From NCBI RefSeq assembly GCF_000372845.1, contig NZ_KB889963.1:2996304-3060303 (forward strand): 64,000 nucleotides of DNA. The letters are read 5' to 3'. How positions within the stretch are numbered: position 1 is the first letter of the stretch; each line of letters opens with the position of its first letter. This DNA is from Methylocystis rosea SV97 (GTDB taxonomy: Bacteria > Pseudomonadota > Alphaproteobacteria > Rhizobiales > Beijerinckiaceae). Position numbers and translations under genes: made by a program. This document shows, piece by piece, positions 17,976 through 27,960 of this stretch. The notes under the pieces are model-generated. The model had not been told where the DNA came from. It made no database searches and saw nothing but the letters and a program-made list of their open reading frames with translations.

Positions 17976-18254
17976 TCAGCTTACGGGCGCCCGGGCCGCA
18001 TGACGAAAGCGCAGGATGATAACTTCGCTGGCAGTCAGGCGATAATCTATGAGATAGGGGTAAGGGGTCACGACGATGCGCCGCACAAGCGGATTACTTG
18101 TATCGCGCCCCGCAAGCGGATGTCCCTGCAAAAGCTCTGTTATCGTTTCGATGCGGGCGCGAAGGCGCCGCGCTCCCTGCGGCGAACGCGCCGCGACGTA
18201 AGCAAGCGCCGCGTCGATTTGCGCCGCGGCCCGCTTGGCATAGCGGAGCCGCAT
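17976..18254 (-). CDS. RelE/ParE family type II toxin
   Basis: This 92-residue protein has the ParE/RelE fold pattern: MRLRYAKRAAAQIDAALAYV (strand plus helix pair), ARRLRARIETITELLQGHPLAGRDT, RRIVVTPYPYLIDYRL and a final strand VIILRFRHAAR. These are characteristic of the plasmid-stabilisation ParE group, whose members poison gyrase or cleave mRNA. Its ATG overlaps the antitoxin stop by one base (TGATG). The module interrupts the murC-murB junction of the cell-wall cluster. Confidence 0.85.
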   Translation of the reverse strand: MRLRYAKRAAAQIDAALAYVAARSPQGARRLRARIETITELLQGHPLAGRDTSNPLVRRIVVTPYPYLIDYRLTASEVIILRFRHAARAPVS

Positions 18255-18478
18255 CACGCATATTTCGCCCAAAGCGCGCGTATGGACTCATCCGAAGCGA
18301 ACTCGCCGCGCTCGGCCTCGGCCAAGGCCTCGGCAAGATCGCGCTCCTCCTCGGGGGTCAGTTGGATGGGGGCTGCCTCGTCTCCCGCAAGCAGCAGGAG
18401 CACTTGGGCGATCTCGTCCTGCGCCGCGTCCGGCAGGCGTCGCGCCTTCGCCACGGCCTCGTCAAGCAAGCGCGTCAT
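18254..18478 (-). CDS. Antitoxin of the ParE-type module
   Basis: This 74-residue protein begins MTRLLDEAVAKARRLPDAAQ and continues with a helix-rich, acidic region (LTPEEERDLAEALAEAERGE), the usual form of small ParD-like or unclassified antitoxins paired with ParE toxins. The ATG at 18478 has a GGGAG site eight bases upstream; longer in-frame extensions are not supported. A TATACT box and an 18-bp near-palindrome centred on TTCGAA lie upstream and could form the autoregulated promoter. Confidence 0.75.
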   Translation of the reverse strand: MTRLLDEAVAKARRLPDAAQDEIAQVLLLLAGDEAAPIQLTPEEERDLAEALAEAERGEFASDESIRALWAKYA

Positions 18479-18522
18479 GAGGTGTCTCCCTGCTTTGCGC
18501 AGTTCATAAGTATAAGCGGCAT

Positions 18523-18542
18523 GAGGGGACTTCGAAAGCCCC
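18523..18542 (+). repeat. Right copy of direct repeat, within a near-palindrome
   Basis: GAGGGGACTTCG (18523-18534) is the second copy of the 12-bp repeat. It overlaps GGGGACTTCGAAAGCCCC (18525-18542), an imperfect palindrome about 45 bp upstream of the antitoxin start, which could be its operator. Confidence 0.45.
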
Positions 18543-18750
18543 TGCCGAAAGCCGCTCCGGCGGCGCGACGGCGATGGCGAAGCGAAGTTTTGATCGCGCC
18601 CTGTGACGGATTTGACGCGCGAATGTTGCGTGAATTGGCTGATGTCAATCAAGAAATGGATCGACACTCATAAACGGTAATGGGTTTTCGTGCTCTCTAC
18701 GTCGTACCAGGAAAATCCAGTTTTGAAATGTCAGGGAAGGTCACGAGAGG

Positions 18751-18876
18751 CCCCCACCCCAACCCTACCCCGCTTCGCGGGAGAGGGAGCGAGCCATGCG
18801 TTTCGTCCAAGCCACGCGAACGCCGCTCGTTAGGGTCCCCTCTCCCGCGTTAGCTGGGGAAGGACAGTGAGGGGGC
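18751..18876. repeat. Long imperfect inverted repeat between TA module and murC
   Basis: The left arm runs from CCCCCACCCC to about GCGGGAGAGGGAGC (18751-18790). The right arm, from GTCCCCTCTCCCGCG to GTGAGGGGG (about 18836-18876), is its imperfect reverse complement, with about 45 bp between. This is the style of dispersed intergenic palindromes in Hyphomicrobiales genomes. In the 411-bp gap (18479-18889) I see only this, the TA promoter region and no further gene. Confidence 0.65.
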
Positions 18877-18889
18877 GAAACCAACGCCA

Positions 18890-20296
18890 TCACCCCTGCC
18901 CCGCCGCGAGCTGCTCCGGCAGCGCATAGGCCCATTGCGTGATATTGCCGGCGCCAAGACACACGACATAATCGCCAGGCGCGACGATCTCGCGAACCAT
19001 CGCCGCCAGCACTTCGGGAGAGGGCAGCCCCATCGCGCGGCGATGGCCGTGCGCCTTGATGGCGGACACGAGCGCGTCGCGATCCGCGCCCGCGATCGGC
19101 TGTTCGCCCGCCGGATAGACGTCGGCGATGATGACCACATCGGCGTCGTTGAAACAGGTGGCGAAAGCATCAAAAAGCGACTGCAGCCGCGAATAGCGAT
19201 GCGGCTGCATCAGCGCGACGACCTTGCCCTTGGTGGAGGCGCGCGCCGCGCGCAGCACGGCGGCGATTTCGACCGGGTGATGGCCATAGTCGTCGAAAAT
19301 CTGCACGCCGTTCCATTCGCCGGTCTTGGTGAAGCGCCGCTTCACGCCGCCAAAGCCGGCAAGAGCCTTGCGGATTTGTTCGGGTGAAAGGCCGAGCTGA
19401 TTGGCGACGGCGATCGCCGCCGTCGCGTTCAACGCATTGTGATGGCCCGGCATCGGCAGGACGAGATTTTCGAGATAGATCGCCTGCGACGTCTTGCGGT
19501 CGCGCAGCAGCACGTTGAACTTCGACACGCCGCCCTCGAGATCGACGTCGAGCAGACGCACGTCGGCCTGCGGATTTTCGCCATAGGTGATGACGCGGCG
19601 GTCCTCGATGCGGCCGACGAGCTCCTGCACGGTCGGATGATCGAGGCACATCACCGCGAAGCCGTAGAAGGGAATATTCTCGACGAAGTTGCGGAAGGCT
19701 TCCTTGATGGCGTCGAATGTATGGAAATGGTCGAGATGTTCGGGATCGATATTGGTGACGATGGCGACGTCCGCCGGCAGTTTGAGAAACGTGCCGTCGC
19801 TTTCGTCGGCCTCCACCACCATCCAGTCGCCGGCGCCAAGACGCGCATTCGTGCCATAGGCGTTGATGATGCCGCCGTTGATAACGGTCGGATCGAGGCC
19901 GCCGGCGTCGAGCAGCGTCGCAACGAGCGAGGTCGTCGTCGTCTTGCCATGCGTGCCGGCGATGGCGACGCATTGCTTGAGGCGCATCAGCTCGGCCAGC
20001 ATTTCGGCGCGACGCACGACCGGCAGACGTTTTTCACGCGCCAAGACAAGTTCGGGATTGTCGCGCTTGATTGCGGTCGAGACGACGACCACTGCAGCTT
20101 CGCCGAGGTTTTTCGCGTCATGTCCGATGCTGATCGTCGCGCCCTTTTCGACGAGACGCTTGACGTTGGCGTTCTCGGCCGCGTCAGATCCCTGCACCTT
20201 GTAGCCGAGATTGAGCAGCACTTCGGCGATTCCAGACATGCCGATGCCGCCGATGCCGACGAAGTGAATCGGGCCCAACTCTTTCGGCAGTTTCAT
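18890..20296 (-). CDS. murC: UDP-N-acetylmuramate--L-alanine ligase MurC
   Basis: MurC adds L-Ala to UDP-MurNAc. The 468-residue protein has the N-terminal Rossmann domain ([18 protein letters not shown]), the ATP-binding [17 protein letters not shown], the conserved ESDGTFLKL and [10 protein letters not shown] of the central domain, and the C-terminal domain with [11 protein letters not shown] and MQPHRYSRL. All Mur-ligase landmarks are present. It starts 2 bp after murG and is followed by the intergenic repeat and toxin-antitoxin module. Confidence 0.97.
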   Translation of the reverse strand: MKLPKELGPIHFVGIGGIGMSGIAEVLLNLGYKVQGSDAAENANVKRLVEKGATISIGHDAKNLGEAAVVVVSTAIKRDNPELVLAREKRLPVVRRAEMLAELMRLKQCVAIAGTHGKTTTTSLVATLLDAGGLDPTVINGGIINAYGTNARLGAGDWMVVEADESDGTFLKLPADVAIVTNIDPEHLDHFHTFDAIKEAFRNFVENIPFYGFAVMCLDHPTVQELVGRIEDRRVITYGENPQADVRLLDVDLEGGVSKFNVLLRDRKTSQAIYLENLVLPMPGHHNALNATAAIAVANQLGLSPEQIRKALAGFGGVKRRFTKTGEWNGVQIFDDYGHHPVEIAAVLRAARASTKGKVVALMQPHRYSRLQSLFDAFATCFNDADVVIIADVYPAGEQPIAGADRDALVSAIKAHGHRRAMGLPSPEVLAAMVREIVAPGDYVVCLGAGNITQWAYALPEQLAAGQG

Positions 20297-20298
20297 TC

Positions 20299-21408
20299 CT
20301 AGCTCCGTTTCGTAGCGCCTATCCGCGCCACGTCGATGATCAGATCGGCGAGACGATCGGCGGCGTCGGCGACGCCGACGCTCTTTGCGGCTTCGGCGCG
20401 CGCGGAAAGCTGCGCCGGCGCATTGATGAGGTCACAAAGCCGCCGCGTCAAAAATTTCGGCGTGAAGTCGCTCTGGCGCACGGTTTCGGCGCCGCCCGCC
20501 GCTTCGAGAAAAGCGGCGTTCGCCGCCTGGTCCTGGTCGAGCGCATGCGGCAGCGGCACCAGCATCGCCGGACGCCCGATCACCGCAAGCTCCGAGACCG
20601 TCGACGCGCCGGCGCGGGTGATGACGAAATGCGCCGCCGCGAGCCGCGCGGGGAAATCAGCGAAAAAGGGCGCAATCTCGGCGCCGACCCCAGCGCCGGC
20701 GTAGATCGCCTCGACCCGCGCGATATCTTCAGGACGCGCCTGTTGAATGACGGAGATTTTCGCGCGCAGCGCGTCGGGCAGCGCCGCGACGGCGGCCGGC
20801 ACGATGTCCGCCATGACGCGGGCGCCCTGAGAGCCGCCGGCGACGAGCAGCCGGAACATTCCATCGTCGAACGAAGGATAGGGCGACTTGGCGGCTTCGA
20901 GCACATTGGGACGTACCGGATTGCCGGTGACGATGACCTTGCTTTGCAGGGCTGCGGGCACGGCCAGAGTCGGCAGACCGGCGGCGATCCTGTCGACGCG
21001 GCCGGCGAGGAAGCGATTGGCCTTGCCCATGACGCCATTCGCTTCGTGCAAAGCGCTCGGCACGCCGAGATAGGACGCCGCAAGCAAGGGCGGGACGGTC
21101 GGGTAGCCGCCGAAACCGATCACCGCGGCCGGTTTGACATGGCGCAGCAGCGCGGCCGCCTGCGCCGTGCCGAGGGCGAGACGCGCAACCGCCTGAGCCT
21201 TGGCCAGCAGCGAGCCGCCCCGCGGCGTGCCGGCAGGGATCACATGCATGGCTCGCGCCGGAAAGGCGCCGCCGTAGCGCAGGGCGCGCTCCTCGGTGAT
21301 GAGCTCCACCGCCAGCCCGCGGGCGGCGAGCGCATGCGCAAGCGCCTCGGCCGGAAAAAGATGGCCGCCGGTGCCGCCGGCGGCGAGGAGAATTGGCGAA
21401 TCGATCAT
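20299..21408 (-). CDS. murG: UDP-GlcNAc--lipid I glycosyltransferase MurG
   Basis: MurG converts lipid I to lipid II at the inner membrane. This 369-residue GT-B enzyme begins with the glycine-rich [16 protein letters not shown] loop, has [13 protein letters not shown] and the [12 protein letters not shown] lid region, and in the C-terminal domain [11 protein letters not shown] and [11 protein letters not shown] for UDP-GlcNAc binding. The spacing to ftsW (12 bp) and murC (2 bp) shows operon membership. Confidence 0.96.
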   Translation of the reverse strand: MIDSPILLAAGGTGGHLFPAEALAHALAARGLAVELITEERALRYGGAFPARAMHVIPAGTPRGGSLLAKAQAVARLALGTAQAAALLRHVKPAAVIGFGGYPTVPPLLAASYLGVPSALHEANGVMGKANRFLAGRVDRIAAGLPTLAVPAALQSKVIVTGNPVRPNVLEAAKSPYPSFDDGMFRLLVAGGSQGARVMADIVPAAVAALPDALRAKISVIQQARPEDIARVEAIYAGAGVGAEIAPFFADFPARLAAAHFVITRAGASTVSELAVIGRPAMLVPLPHALDQDQAANAAFLEAAGGAETVRQSDFTPKFLTRRLCDLINAPAQLSARAEAAKSVGVADAADRLADLIIDVARIGATKRS

Positions 21409-21420
21409 CCTAGGCTTTTA

Positions 21421-22575
21421 TCACGCGGCGGCGGGCGCGCCCGTCGCGGCGAGCTCACTCAGCACACGGGACCGCGGCCGCTTACGCGTGACGGCGAGCA
21501 GGAAACCCATGCCGAGCGACAGTGAGATCAGCGAAGAGCCGCCATAGGAGACGAAGGGCAGCGTCATGCCCTTGGCGGGCATGAGATGCACGTTCACCGC
21601 CATATTGATGCAGCTCTGCAGGCCAAACAGCATCACGAGTCCCGCAGTCGCAAAACGACAGAAGGGATCGCTGTTGTGGGCTGCCGAGAACAACCCCCGC
21701 ACCACGACGAAGGCGAAGAGCGCAGCAAGCGCGATGCAGACAAGAACGCCGAATTCCTCGCCGATGACCGCGAAGATGAAATCCGTGTGGGAGTCGGGCA
21801 GGATGCGCTTGATAACCCCTTCGCCTGGCCCCTTGCCGAACCAGGATCCGGCGATGAAGCTCTCCAGCGCCGTCTCCGACTGGAAATTCGCGGGCACGCC
21901 CGCGACCGGCGGCGGCGGCTCCAAGAAAGAATCGACGCGCGCATGAACATGCGGCACGAACTTATAGGCGAGCAGCGCCGAGACGCCGCCAAGCCCGCCC
22001 AATCCGACAACCCAGATCCAGTGCAAGCCAGCCATGAAAAACAGCGCCGCCCAGACAATCGAAATCAGCATCGTCTGGCCGTAGTCCGGCTGCATCATCA
22101 GCGGCACGATCGCGACCGGCAGGAGCAGAAGCGCGATCAGATTGCCTGGAACGTCCTTGCGACGCGCCCCTTCGGAGAAGGCCCAGGCGACGAGCACGAC
22201 GAAGGCGGGCTTCAAAAATTCAGAGGGCTGAACGCCGAAGATCCATCGCTTCGCGCCCTTCACTTCCTGACCGTAGAAGATGGTGGCGAAGACGAGCGCA
22301 AGAGAGACGATGAAGATCACGAGCGCCAGTCGGCGCACGTGACGCGGCGAAAGAAAGGACGTCGCAATCATCAAGACGAGCGCCGGCAGAAGATACAGCA
22401 CTTGCCGGTTGACGAAGTGGAAGGTCGGCAGATGCAGCCGCTCCGCGACGGGCGGGCTGCCGGCCATGGCGAAGACGAGGCCGGCGACGATCAGCAGCGC
22501 GAGGCTCGCGAGCAGCCAGCGATCCACTGTCCACGCCCAGTCGGAGAATAGCGTTCGTTCCGCGCGCGAGATCAT
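21421..22575 (-). CDS. ftsW: Peptidoglycan glycosyltransferase FtsW
   Basis: FtsW is the SEDS-family polymerase that, with FtsI, builds septal peptidoglycan. The 384-residue protein is highly hydrophobic, with about ten predicted membrane segments. Typical SEDS stretches are present: [41 protein letters not shown] and [12 protein letters not shown] near the C-terminus. Its start overlaps the murD stop by 4 bp (ATGA). Confidence 0.95.
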   Translation of the reverse strand: MISRAERTLFSDWAWTVDRWLLASLALLIVAGLVFAMAGSPPVAERLHLPTFHFVNRQVLYLLPALVLMIATSFLSPRHVRRLALVIFIVSLALVFATIFYGQEVKGAKRWIFGVQPSEFLKPAFVVLVAWAFSEGARRKDVPGNLIALLLLPVAIVPLMMQPDYGQTMLISIVWAALFFMAGLHWIWVVGLGGLGGVSALLAYKFVPHVHARVDSFLEPPPPVAGVPANFQSETALESFIAGSWFGKGPGEGVIKRILPDSHTDFIFAVIGEEFGVLVCIALAALFAFVVVRGLFSAAHNSDPFCRFATAGLVMLFGLQSCINMAVNVHLMPAKGMTLPFVSYGGSSLISLSLGMGFLLAVTRKRPRSRVLSELAATGAPAAA

Positions 22576-23999
22576 GTCGCATCTCCTTTTCGCGCCGCGA
22601 TCACGGCGGGAAGCCCTTCAACGACGCCGCGAAACGCATTGCCCCGCGCCTCGAAATTGGCGAACTGGTCATAGGAGGCGCAGGCCGGCGACAGCAGCAC
22701 GACCGGCTCCGGCGCGCCTTCGGCAAGCGCGTCGAGCGCCGCGCGCGTCGTCGCGACGTCAAGCGTTCCGCAATGTTCGAACGGCAGCGCGCCTTCCAGC
22801 GTGCGCGCAAAATCGTCGGCGGCCTCGCCGATCAGATAGGCTTTGCGGATGCGCGAGAAATGCGGACGCAGCGCTTCGACGCCGCCCTCTTTCGATCGGC
22901 CGCCGAGAATCCAGTAGATATCGGTAAAGCTCACCAAAGCCTTTTCGGCCGCGTCGGCGTTGGTCGCCTTGGAATCATTGACAAAGATCGTGCGCTCGAT
23001 GCGCCGAACTTCCTCCATCCGATGCGGCAGGCCGGGGAAGCTCAACAGGCCGCGCAGGATCTCATCGTCGTCCAATCCGCACTCCCACGCGGCGGCGGCG
23101 GCGAAGGCGGCGTTCTGCGCATTATGGGCGCCGCGAAGCGCGCGCGCGCCTTCGAGCGAACCGATCAGCTCGGCCTCCTCGGGCGGATGTCCCTGCTCGC
23201 GGAAATAGACGCTTCGATCCTCGACATAGAACCCCCAGTCGAGCGCGCGCTTCCCGGAGACCGGCACGACGCGCCGCTCGGGGGACTCGGCTTCGACGAG
23301 GCGCGCGCCGATCGCATGGCAATAGGCGTCGTCGACGCCGACCAGAGCCACTTCCGCCGCAGCGACGAGCCGCTCCTTGATCGCTGCGTAATTTTCGATT
23401 GTCCCGTGACGATCGATATGGTCCGGCGTGATGTTGATCAGCACGCCGATCGTCGGCGCCAGCGAGGGCGCGAGATCAATCTGGAACGACGAGCATTCGA
23501 TAACGTGAATGCGCTCGTCGGACGGCGGCTCGAGGTCGAGAATCGGCACGCCGATGTTGCCGCCGAGCTGAACGTCGCGGCCGGCCTCGCGCAAGATATG
23601 CGCGATCAGCGCCGTGGTCGTCGATTTGCCGTTCGTGCCGGTGATGGCGATGAAGGGCGATCCCCCGGCGCGCGCTTCGCGTTCGCGGCAGAACAGTTCG
23701 ACGTCGCCGATGATCTCGACTCCGGCGGCCGTCGCCGCCTGCACCGTCCAATGCGGCTCGGGATGGGTCAGCGGCACGCCGGGAGAGAGAACGAGCGCAT
23801 CGAAGCCGCTCCAATCCGCCGCCGCGAGATCCTCGAGCGCAATGCCTTGCGCGACCGCCTTGAGGCGGCCAGCCTCGCCGTCATCCCAGGCAGCGACCTG
23901 CGCGCCGCCGGCGATCAGGGCGCGGGCCGTTGACAGGCCCGAACCGCCGAGGCCGAAAAGCGCGACGCGCTTGCCTTTGAACGTCTCGACCGGCGTCAT
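22572..23999 (-). CDS. murD: UDP-N-acetylmuramoylalanine--D-glutamate ligase MurD
   Basis: MurD adds D-Glu to UDP-MurNAc-L-Ala. The 475-residue ligase has [17 protein letters not shown] at the N-terminus, the ATP site [31 protein letters not shown], and the C-terminal [16 protein letters not shown] motif diagnostic of MurD. The ATG at 23999 begins 2 bp after mraY; upstream in-frame codons lie within mraY and were rejected. Confidence 0.96.
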   Translation of the reverse strand: MTPVETFKGKRVALFGLGGSGLSTARALIAGGAQVAAWDDGEAGRLKAVAQGIALEDLAAADWSGFDALVLSPGVPLTHPEPHWTVQAATAAGVEIIGDVELFCREREARAGGSPFIAITGTNGKSTTTALIAHILREAGRDVQLGGNIGVPILDLEPPSDERIHVIECSSFQIDLAPSLAPTIGVLINITPDHIDRHGTIENYAAIKERLVAAAEVALVGVDDAYCHAIGARLVEAESPERRVVPVSGKRALDWGFYVEDRSVYFREQGHPPEEAELIGSLEGARALRGAHNAQNAAFAAAAAWECGLDDDEILRGLLSFPGLPHRMEEVRRIERTIFVNDSKATNADAAEKALVSFTDIYWILGGRSKEGGVEALRPHFSRIRKAYLIGEAADDFARTLEGALPFEHCGTLDVATTRAALDALAEGAPEPVVLLSPACASYDQFANFEARGNAFRGVVEGLPAVIAARKGDAT

Positions 24000-24001
24000 C
24001 G

Positions 24002-25084
24002 TCACCTCAGCTTCAAGGTCGAGAGGCCCATCAGGGCCAGGACGAAGGCGATGATCCAGAAGCGGATGACGATCTGCGGCTCCTTCCACCCCTTCTGTTC
24101 AAAATGGTGATGGATCGGCGCCATCAGGAAGATGCGCTTGCCGGTCAGCTTGTAATAGACCACCTGGATGATGACTGACGCGCCTTCGATAACAAAAAGG
24201 CCGCCGACGATGACGAGCACGAACTCCTGCTTCACCGCCACCGCCACGGAGCCGACGAGCCCGCCCAGCGCCAGAGACCCGGTGTCGCCCATAAAAATTT
24301 GCGCCGGCGGCGCGTTGAACCACAGAAAGCCGAGCCCGGCGCCGATGAAGGCCGAGCAGACGATCGTCAATTCGCCAACGCCGGCCACGTAATTGACGCC
24401 GAGATAATTCGAAAAGATCGAATTGCCGACGAGATAGGCGAAAATCGCGAAGGCCCCGGCGGCGATCATCGACGGCACGATGGCGAGGCCGTCGAGACCA
24501 TCGGTGAGATTGACGCAATTGCCTGCGGCGACCATGACGAAGGCGCCAAAAAGGATGAAGAGCGGACCCAGCGTCGCGACATAGCCCCGCACCATGGGGA
24601 TGGCGAGCTTCGTCATGTTATCGCCGCCGGTCTCCATCAGCGCGTAGCAGGCCAGGCCGGCAATCATAAACTCAAGCGCCAATCGCATCTTGCCCGAGAA
24701 GCCGGCGTGCGACTGCTTGGTCACCTTGAGATAGTCGTCATAAAAGCCGATGAGGCCAAAGCTGACGGTGACGAAGAGCACGATCCACACATAGGCGTTG
24801 CGCAAATTCGCCCAGAGCAGCGTCGCCGCGACGAGTCCCGAGAGGATCATCAGGCCGCCCATCGTCGGCGTGCCTTTTTTGGTCACGAGATGCGACGCCG
24901 GTCCGTCCTCGCGGATCGGCTGGCCCTTGCCCTGCTTGATGCGCAACGCGGCGATCACGCCCGGTCCGAAGAAGAAGACGAAGAACAGCGCCGTCGCCGC
25001 CCCCATAGCGGCGCGAAAAGTGATGTAACGGAAGACGTTTAGCGGACTGTAAAGATAAGATAAGTCCGCAAGCAGCGTCAGCAT
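24002..25084 (-). CDS. mraY: Phospho-N-acetylmuramoyl-pentapeptide-transferase MraY
   Basis: MraY makes lipid I by transferring phospho-MurNAc-pentapeptide to undecaprenyl phosphate. This 360-residue polytopic enzyme has [21 protein letters not shown] (catalytic Asp pair), [14 protein letters not shown] and the cytoplasmic loop [11 protein letters not shown] with the MAPIHHHFE His cluster. All catalytic landmarks are intact. It starts 9 bp after murF. Confidence 0.97.
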   Translation of the reverse strand: MLTLLADLSYLYSPLNVFRYITFRAAMGAATALFFVFFFGPGVIAALRIKQGKGQPIREDGPASHLVTKKGTPTMGGLMILSGLVAATLLWANLRNAYVWIVLFVTVSFGLIGFYDDYLKVTKQSHAGFSGKMRLALEFMIAGLACYALMETGGDNMTKLAIPMVRGYVATLGPLFILFGAFVMVAAGNCVNLTDGLDGLAIVPSMIAAGAFAIFAYLVGNSIFSNYLGVNYVAGVGELTIVCSAFIGAGLGFLWFNAPPAQIFMGDTGSLALGGLVGSVAVAVKQEFVLVIVGGLFVIEGASVIIQVVYYKLTGKRIFLMAPIHHHFEQKGWKEPQIVIRFWIIAFVLALMGLSTLKLR

Positions 25085-25093
25085 CGTCTCTCC

Positions 25094-26512
25094 TCAGCTC
25101 GCCATCTCGGCGGCGAATGCGCTTTTCAAGGCCGAGACAATCCGCGCCATCCGCGAACCGTTGGAGCCTTTCACCATCACCACATCGCCGGGACGAACCG
25201 CTGCGAGAACGGCCTCTTCCAGCTCCAGCGGCGTCGCCCGATGCGCGGCGCGCATCGAATCAGGCACAGCGTAACTCAAGCGTGACATCAATGGCCCCGA
25301 GGTGAATAGCAGATCGACGTTCGCGCCAATGAGGTCCTGAGCGAGCTCCGCGTGCAGTTCGGCCGCCTGCGGCCCGAGCTCCAGCATGTCGCCGAACACG
25401 GCGATGCGTCGGCCTCCAGGTCCTGTGGCCGCGCCGCCGAGCAGCTGCAACGCCGCCCGCATGGAGGTCGGGTTGGCGTTGTAGCTTTCGTCGATAAGCG
25501 TAAACGCGCCGTCTGGCGTCACGATTTTCTCGCGCTGACCACGTCCGGAGGGCGGCGTGAATTCGCTGAAGGCCGCCGCAGCTTCCTCCAGATCCACGTC
25601 GAAAACGACGCCCACGAGCAGCGCCGCGAGCGCGTTCATGGCGATATGCTTGCCGGGGGCGCCGATGCGAAAGCGCAGTCGCCGCTCGAGAATTTCCGCC
25701 TCGACCAGCGCGCCTTCGCCGGCCGGCTCGTAAGACAGGAGCCGCGCATGCGCGCCTTCCGTCTCGCCGAAACCAAAGACATGGCTGGCGGTCGGGGCGG
25801 CCGCCGCGGCGAGGCGCTCGTAAAATCCATCGTCGCGGTTGATGATCGCGACGCCGCCATCGAGCGCGGAAAAGATTTCGGCCTTTGCGTCCGCAATCTT
25901 CTCGATTGATCCGAAATATTCGAGATGAACCGGCGCGATGCGAGTCACGACGGCGACGTGGGGGCGCACCTGAGCGACGAGCGCGGCGATCTCGCCCGCG
26001 TGATTCATGCCGAGTTCGAACACGCCAAAGCGCGACTCCACCGGCATGCGCGCAAGCGTCAACGGCACGCCCCAATGATTGTTGTAAGACGCCGCCGAGG
26101 CATGCGTTTCGCCGAAACGCGACAGCATCAGCCGGATCATGTCTTTCGTCGAGGTCTTGCCGACGGAGCCGGTGACGGCGGCGATAAAGGCGGCGCTTCG
26201 CTCGCGCGCCCGCGCACCCAGCGACTCGAGCGATTGTTGCACGTCTCTGACGACGAAAAGCGGCCCGGCGCCGGAAAGCTCAGTCGCATGCGCTTCGTCG
26301 ATGACCGCGGCCGCCGCGCCTTTCTCAAACGCCATCCGCACGAAGTCGTGACCATCGCGCGTCTCGCCCTTAATGGCGATAAACAGATCGCCGGGCTGAA
26401 GGGTGCGGGTATCGATGGAAACGCCGGCGGCTTCGCGCGCAAGGCCGCCGCTCGCACGCGCGCGCAGCGCGCCGACCAGCGCCAATCCCGACCATAACGG
26501 CCTCTTGGTCAT
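25094..26512 (-). CDS. murF: UDP-MurNAc-tripeptide--D-Ala-D-Ala ligase MurF
   Basis: MurF adds the D-Ala-D-Ala dipeptide produced by the Ddl enzyme in this cluster. The 472-residue ligase has VSIDTRTLQPGDLFIAIKGE at the N-terminus, AAVTGSVGKTSTKDMI (ATP), SYNNHWGVPLTLAR, ELGMNHAGEIAAL, and the C-terminal DESYNANPTSMRAAL and VFGDMLELG. The start overlaps the murE stop by 4 bp. Confidence 0.96.
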   Translation of the reverse strand: MTKRPLWSGLALVGALRARASGGLAREAAGVSIDTRTLQPGDLFIAIKGETRDGHDFVRMAFEKGAAAAVIDEAHATELSGAGPLFVVRDVQQSLESLGARARERSAAFIAAVTGSVGKTSTKDMIRLMLSRFGETHASAASYNNHWGVPLTLARMPVESRFGVFELGMNHAGEIAALVAQVRPHVAVVTRIAPVHLEYFGSIEKIADAKAEIFSALDGGVAIINRDDGFYERLAAAAAPTASHVFGFGETEGAHARLLSYEPAGEGALVEAEILERRLRFRIGAPGKHIAMNALAALLVGVVFDVDLEEAAAAFSEFTPPSGRGQREKIVTPDGAFTLIDESYNANPTSMRAALQLLGGAATGPGGRRIAVFGDMLELGPQAAELHAELAQDLIGANVDLLFTSGPLMSRLSYAVPDSMRAAHRATPLELEEAVLAAVRPGDVVMVKGSNGSRMARIVSALKSAFAAEMAS

Positions 26513-27960
26513 GGATGATTCTCCTTGAGCGCCTGCGCAATCGCCTCATGATCGGAGAAAGGCAAAACGCGGTCGCCGACGATCTGCCCGGTTTCATGGC
26601 CCTTTCCAGCCACGACGAGCGCATCGCCCGCTTCAAGCCCCGCGACGGCGTTGGCGATCGCCGCGCGCCGGTCTCCGATCTCGATGATGTGCGCCGCGCC
26701 GCTACGGGTTCCTTCGAGAATTTCTGCGCGAATGGCGGCGGCGTCCTCGCTGCGCGGATTGTCGTCCGTGACGATGGCGACATCCGCCGAGCGGGCGACG
26801 ATGTCCCCCATCAGCGGGCGCTTGCCACGATCACGATCGCCGCCGCACCCGAAGACGACAATCAGGCGTTTTTTTGTCAGCGGCCGTAAAGTGGCGAGCA
26901 CTTTCTCCAGCGCGTCGGGCTTATGCGCGTAATCTACGAAAATCGGCGCGCCGTTACGCTGACCGACGAGTTCGAGCCGCCCCGGCGCGCCCTTGAGCGC
27001 GTCGAGCGCCGCAAAGACCTGCCCCGGGTCATCGCCGCTTGCGATGGCCAACCCCGCGGCGACGAGCGCGTTCGAGACCTGGAAGGCGCCGGCAAGCGGC
27101 AGATTGACTTCATATTCGGCGCCCTTATGGCGGAGCCGCAGCGACGTCGCTAAGGCGGACGGCGTCGCCGAAAGGAGCTTTATCGTCTCTCCCTTCGAAC
27201 CGACGCTCAAAATCGTGAGGCTCCTCGCGCGGCAGATTTCGATGACGCGGGACGCAACGTCGCTGTCGGCGTCGATCACCGCCGTCTGGCCGGGGTGCAG
27301 CAGCGTGTCGAAGAGCCGCATCTTCGCCGCGAAATACTCCTCCATGTCGGCGTGATGGTCGAGATGGTCGCGTGAGAAATTGGTGAAGCCCGCGACGTCG
27401 ACGCGCATGCCGTCGAGCCGCCGCTGATCGATCCCCAGCGACGACGCCTCCATGGCGAGATGCGTCACGCCGCGTCCAGCCAGTTCGTCCAGCGTTCTGT
27501 GCAATTCGACGGGTCCGGGCGTCGTCAGCGCTCCATAATGCGCGCCGCGAGAATCGACGATTCCAACGGTGCCGAGCGACGCCGCCTCATGTCCAAGGGC
27601 AGCCCAGATCTGGCGCAAGAAGGCCACCACCGACGTCTTGCCGCTCGTTCCCGTAACCGCCGCGATCATCGACGGCTGCCGAGAAAAGAAGCGCGCCGCG
27701 GCAAGGGCCAGGGCGCGCCGAACGTCATCGACGACGACAAGCGGCAGCGGGCTGTCAGCTCTCCGCTGCGCGACGACGACGCAGGCGCCGCGCGACGTCG
27801 CGTCGGCGACATAGGACATGCCGTCCCCGGCGTGGCCCGGGATGGCAAAAAAAACGAAGCCGTCGCGCGTCATTCGACTGTCAGCCGTCAGGCCGGCGAT
27901 CCTGAGCCCGCGCAAGGCGGGCTCAAGGTCTGGCGTCGCAAGCAGTTCCGAAAGCAGCAT
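26509..27960 (-). CDS. murE: UDP-MurNAc-L-Ala-D-Glu--meso-DAP ligase MurE
   Basis: MurE adds the third residue of the peptide stem. The 483-residue ligase has VTGTSGKTSVVAFL (ATP), TTPGPVELHRTLDEL and FTNFSRDHLDHH. The C-terminal TDDNPRSEDAAAI contains the DNPR motif that marks meso-diaminopimelate specificity, as expected in Gram-negative bacteria. The ATG at 27960 shares its A with the ftsI stop (TGATG); a TTG one codon earlier is less likely. Confidence 0.96.
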   Translation of the reverse strand: MLLSELLATPDLEPALRGLRIAGLTADSRMTRDGFVFFAIPGHAGDGMSYVADATSRGACVVVAQRRADSPLPLVVVDDVRRALALAAARFFSRQPSMIAAVTGTSGKTSVVAFLRQIWAALGHEAASLGTVGIVDSRGAHYGALTTPGPVELHRTLDELAGRGVTHLAMEASSLGIDQRRLDGMRVDVAGFTNFSRDHLDHHADMEEYFAAKMRLFDTLLHPGQTAVIDADSDVASRVIEICRARSLTILSVGSKGETIKLLSATPSALATSLRLRHKGAEYEVNLPLAGAFQVSNALVAAGLAIASGDDPGQVFAALDALKGAPGRLELVGQRNGAPIFVDYAHKPDALEKVLATLRPLTKKRLIVVFGCGGDRDRGKRPLMGDIVARSADVAIVTDDNPRSEDAAAIRAEILEGTRSGAAHIIEIGDRRAAIANAVAGLEAGDALVVAGKGHETGQIVGDRVLPFSDHEAIAQALKENHP

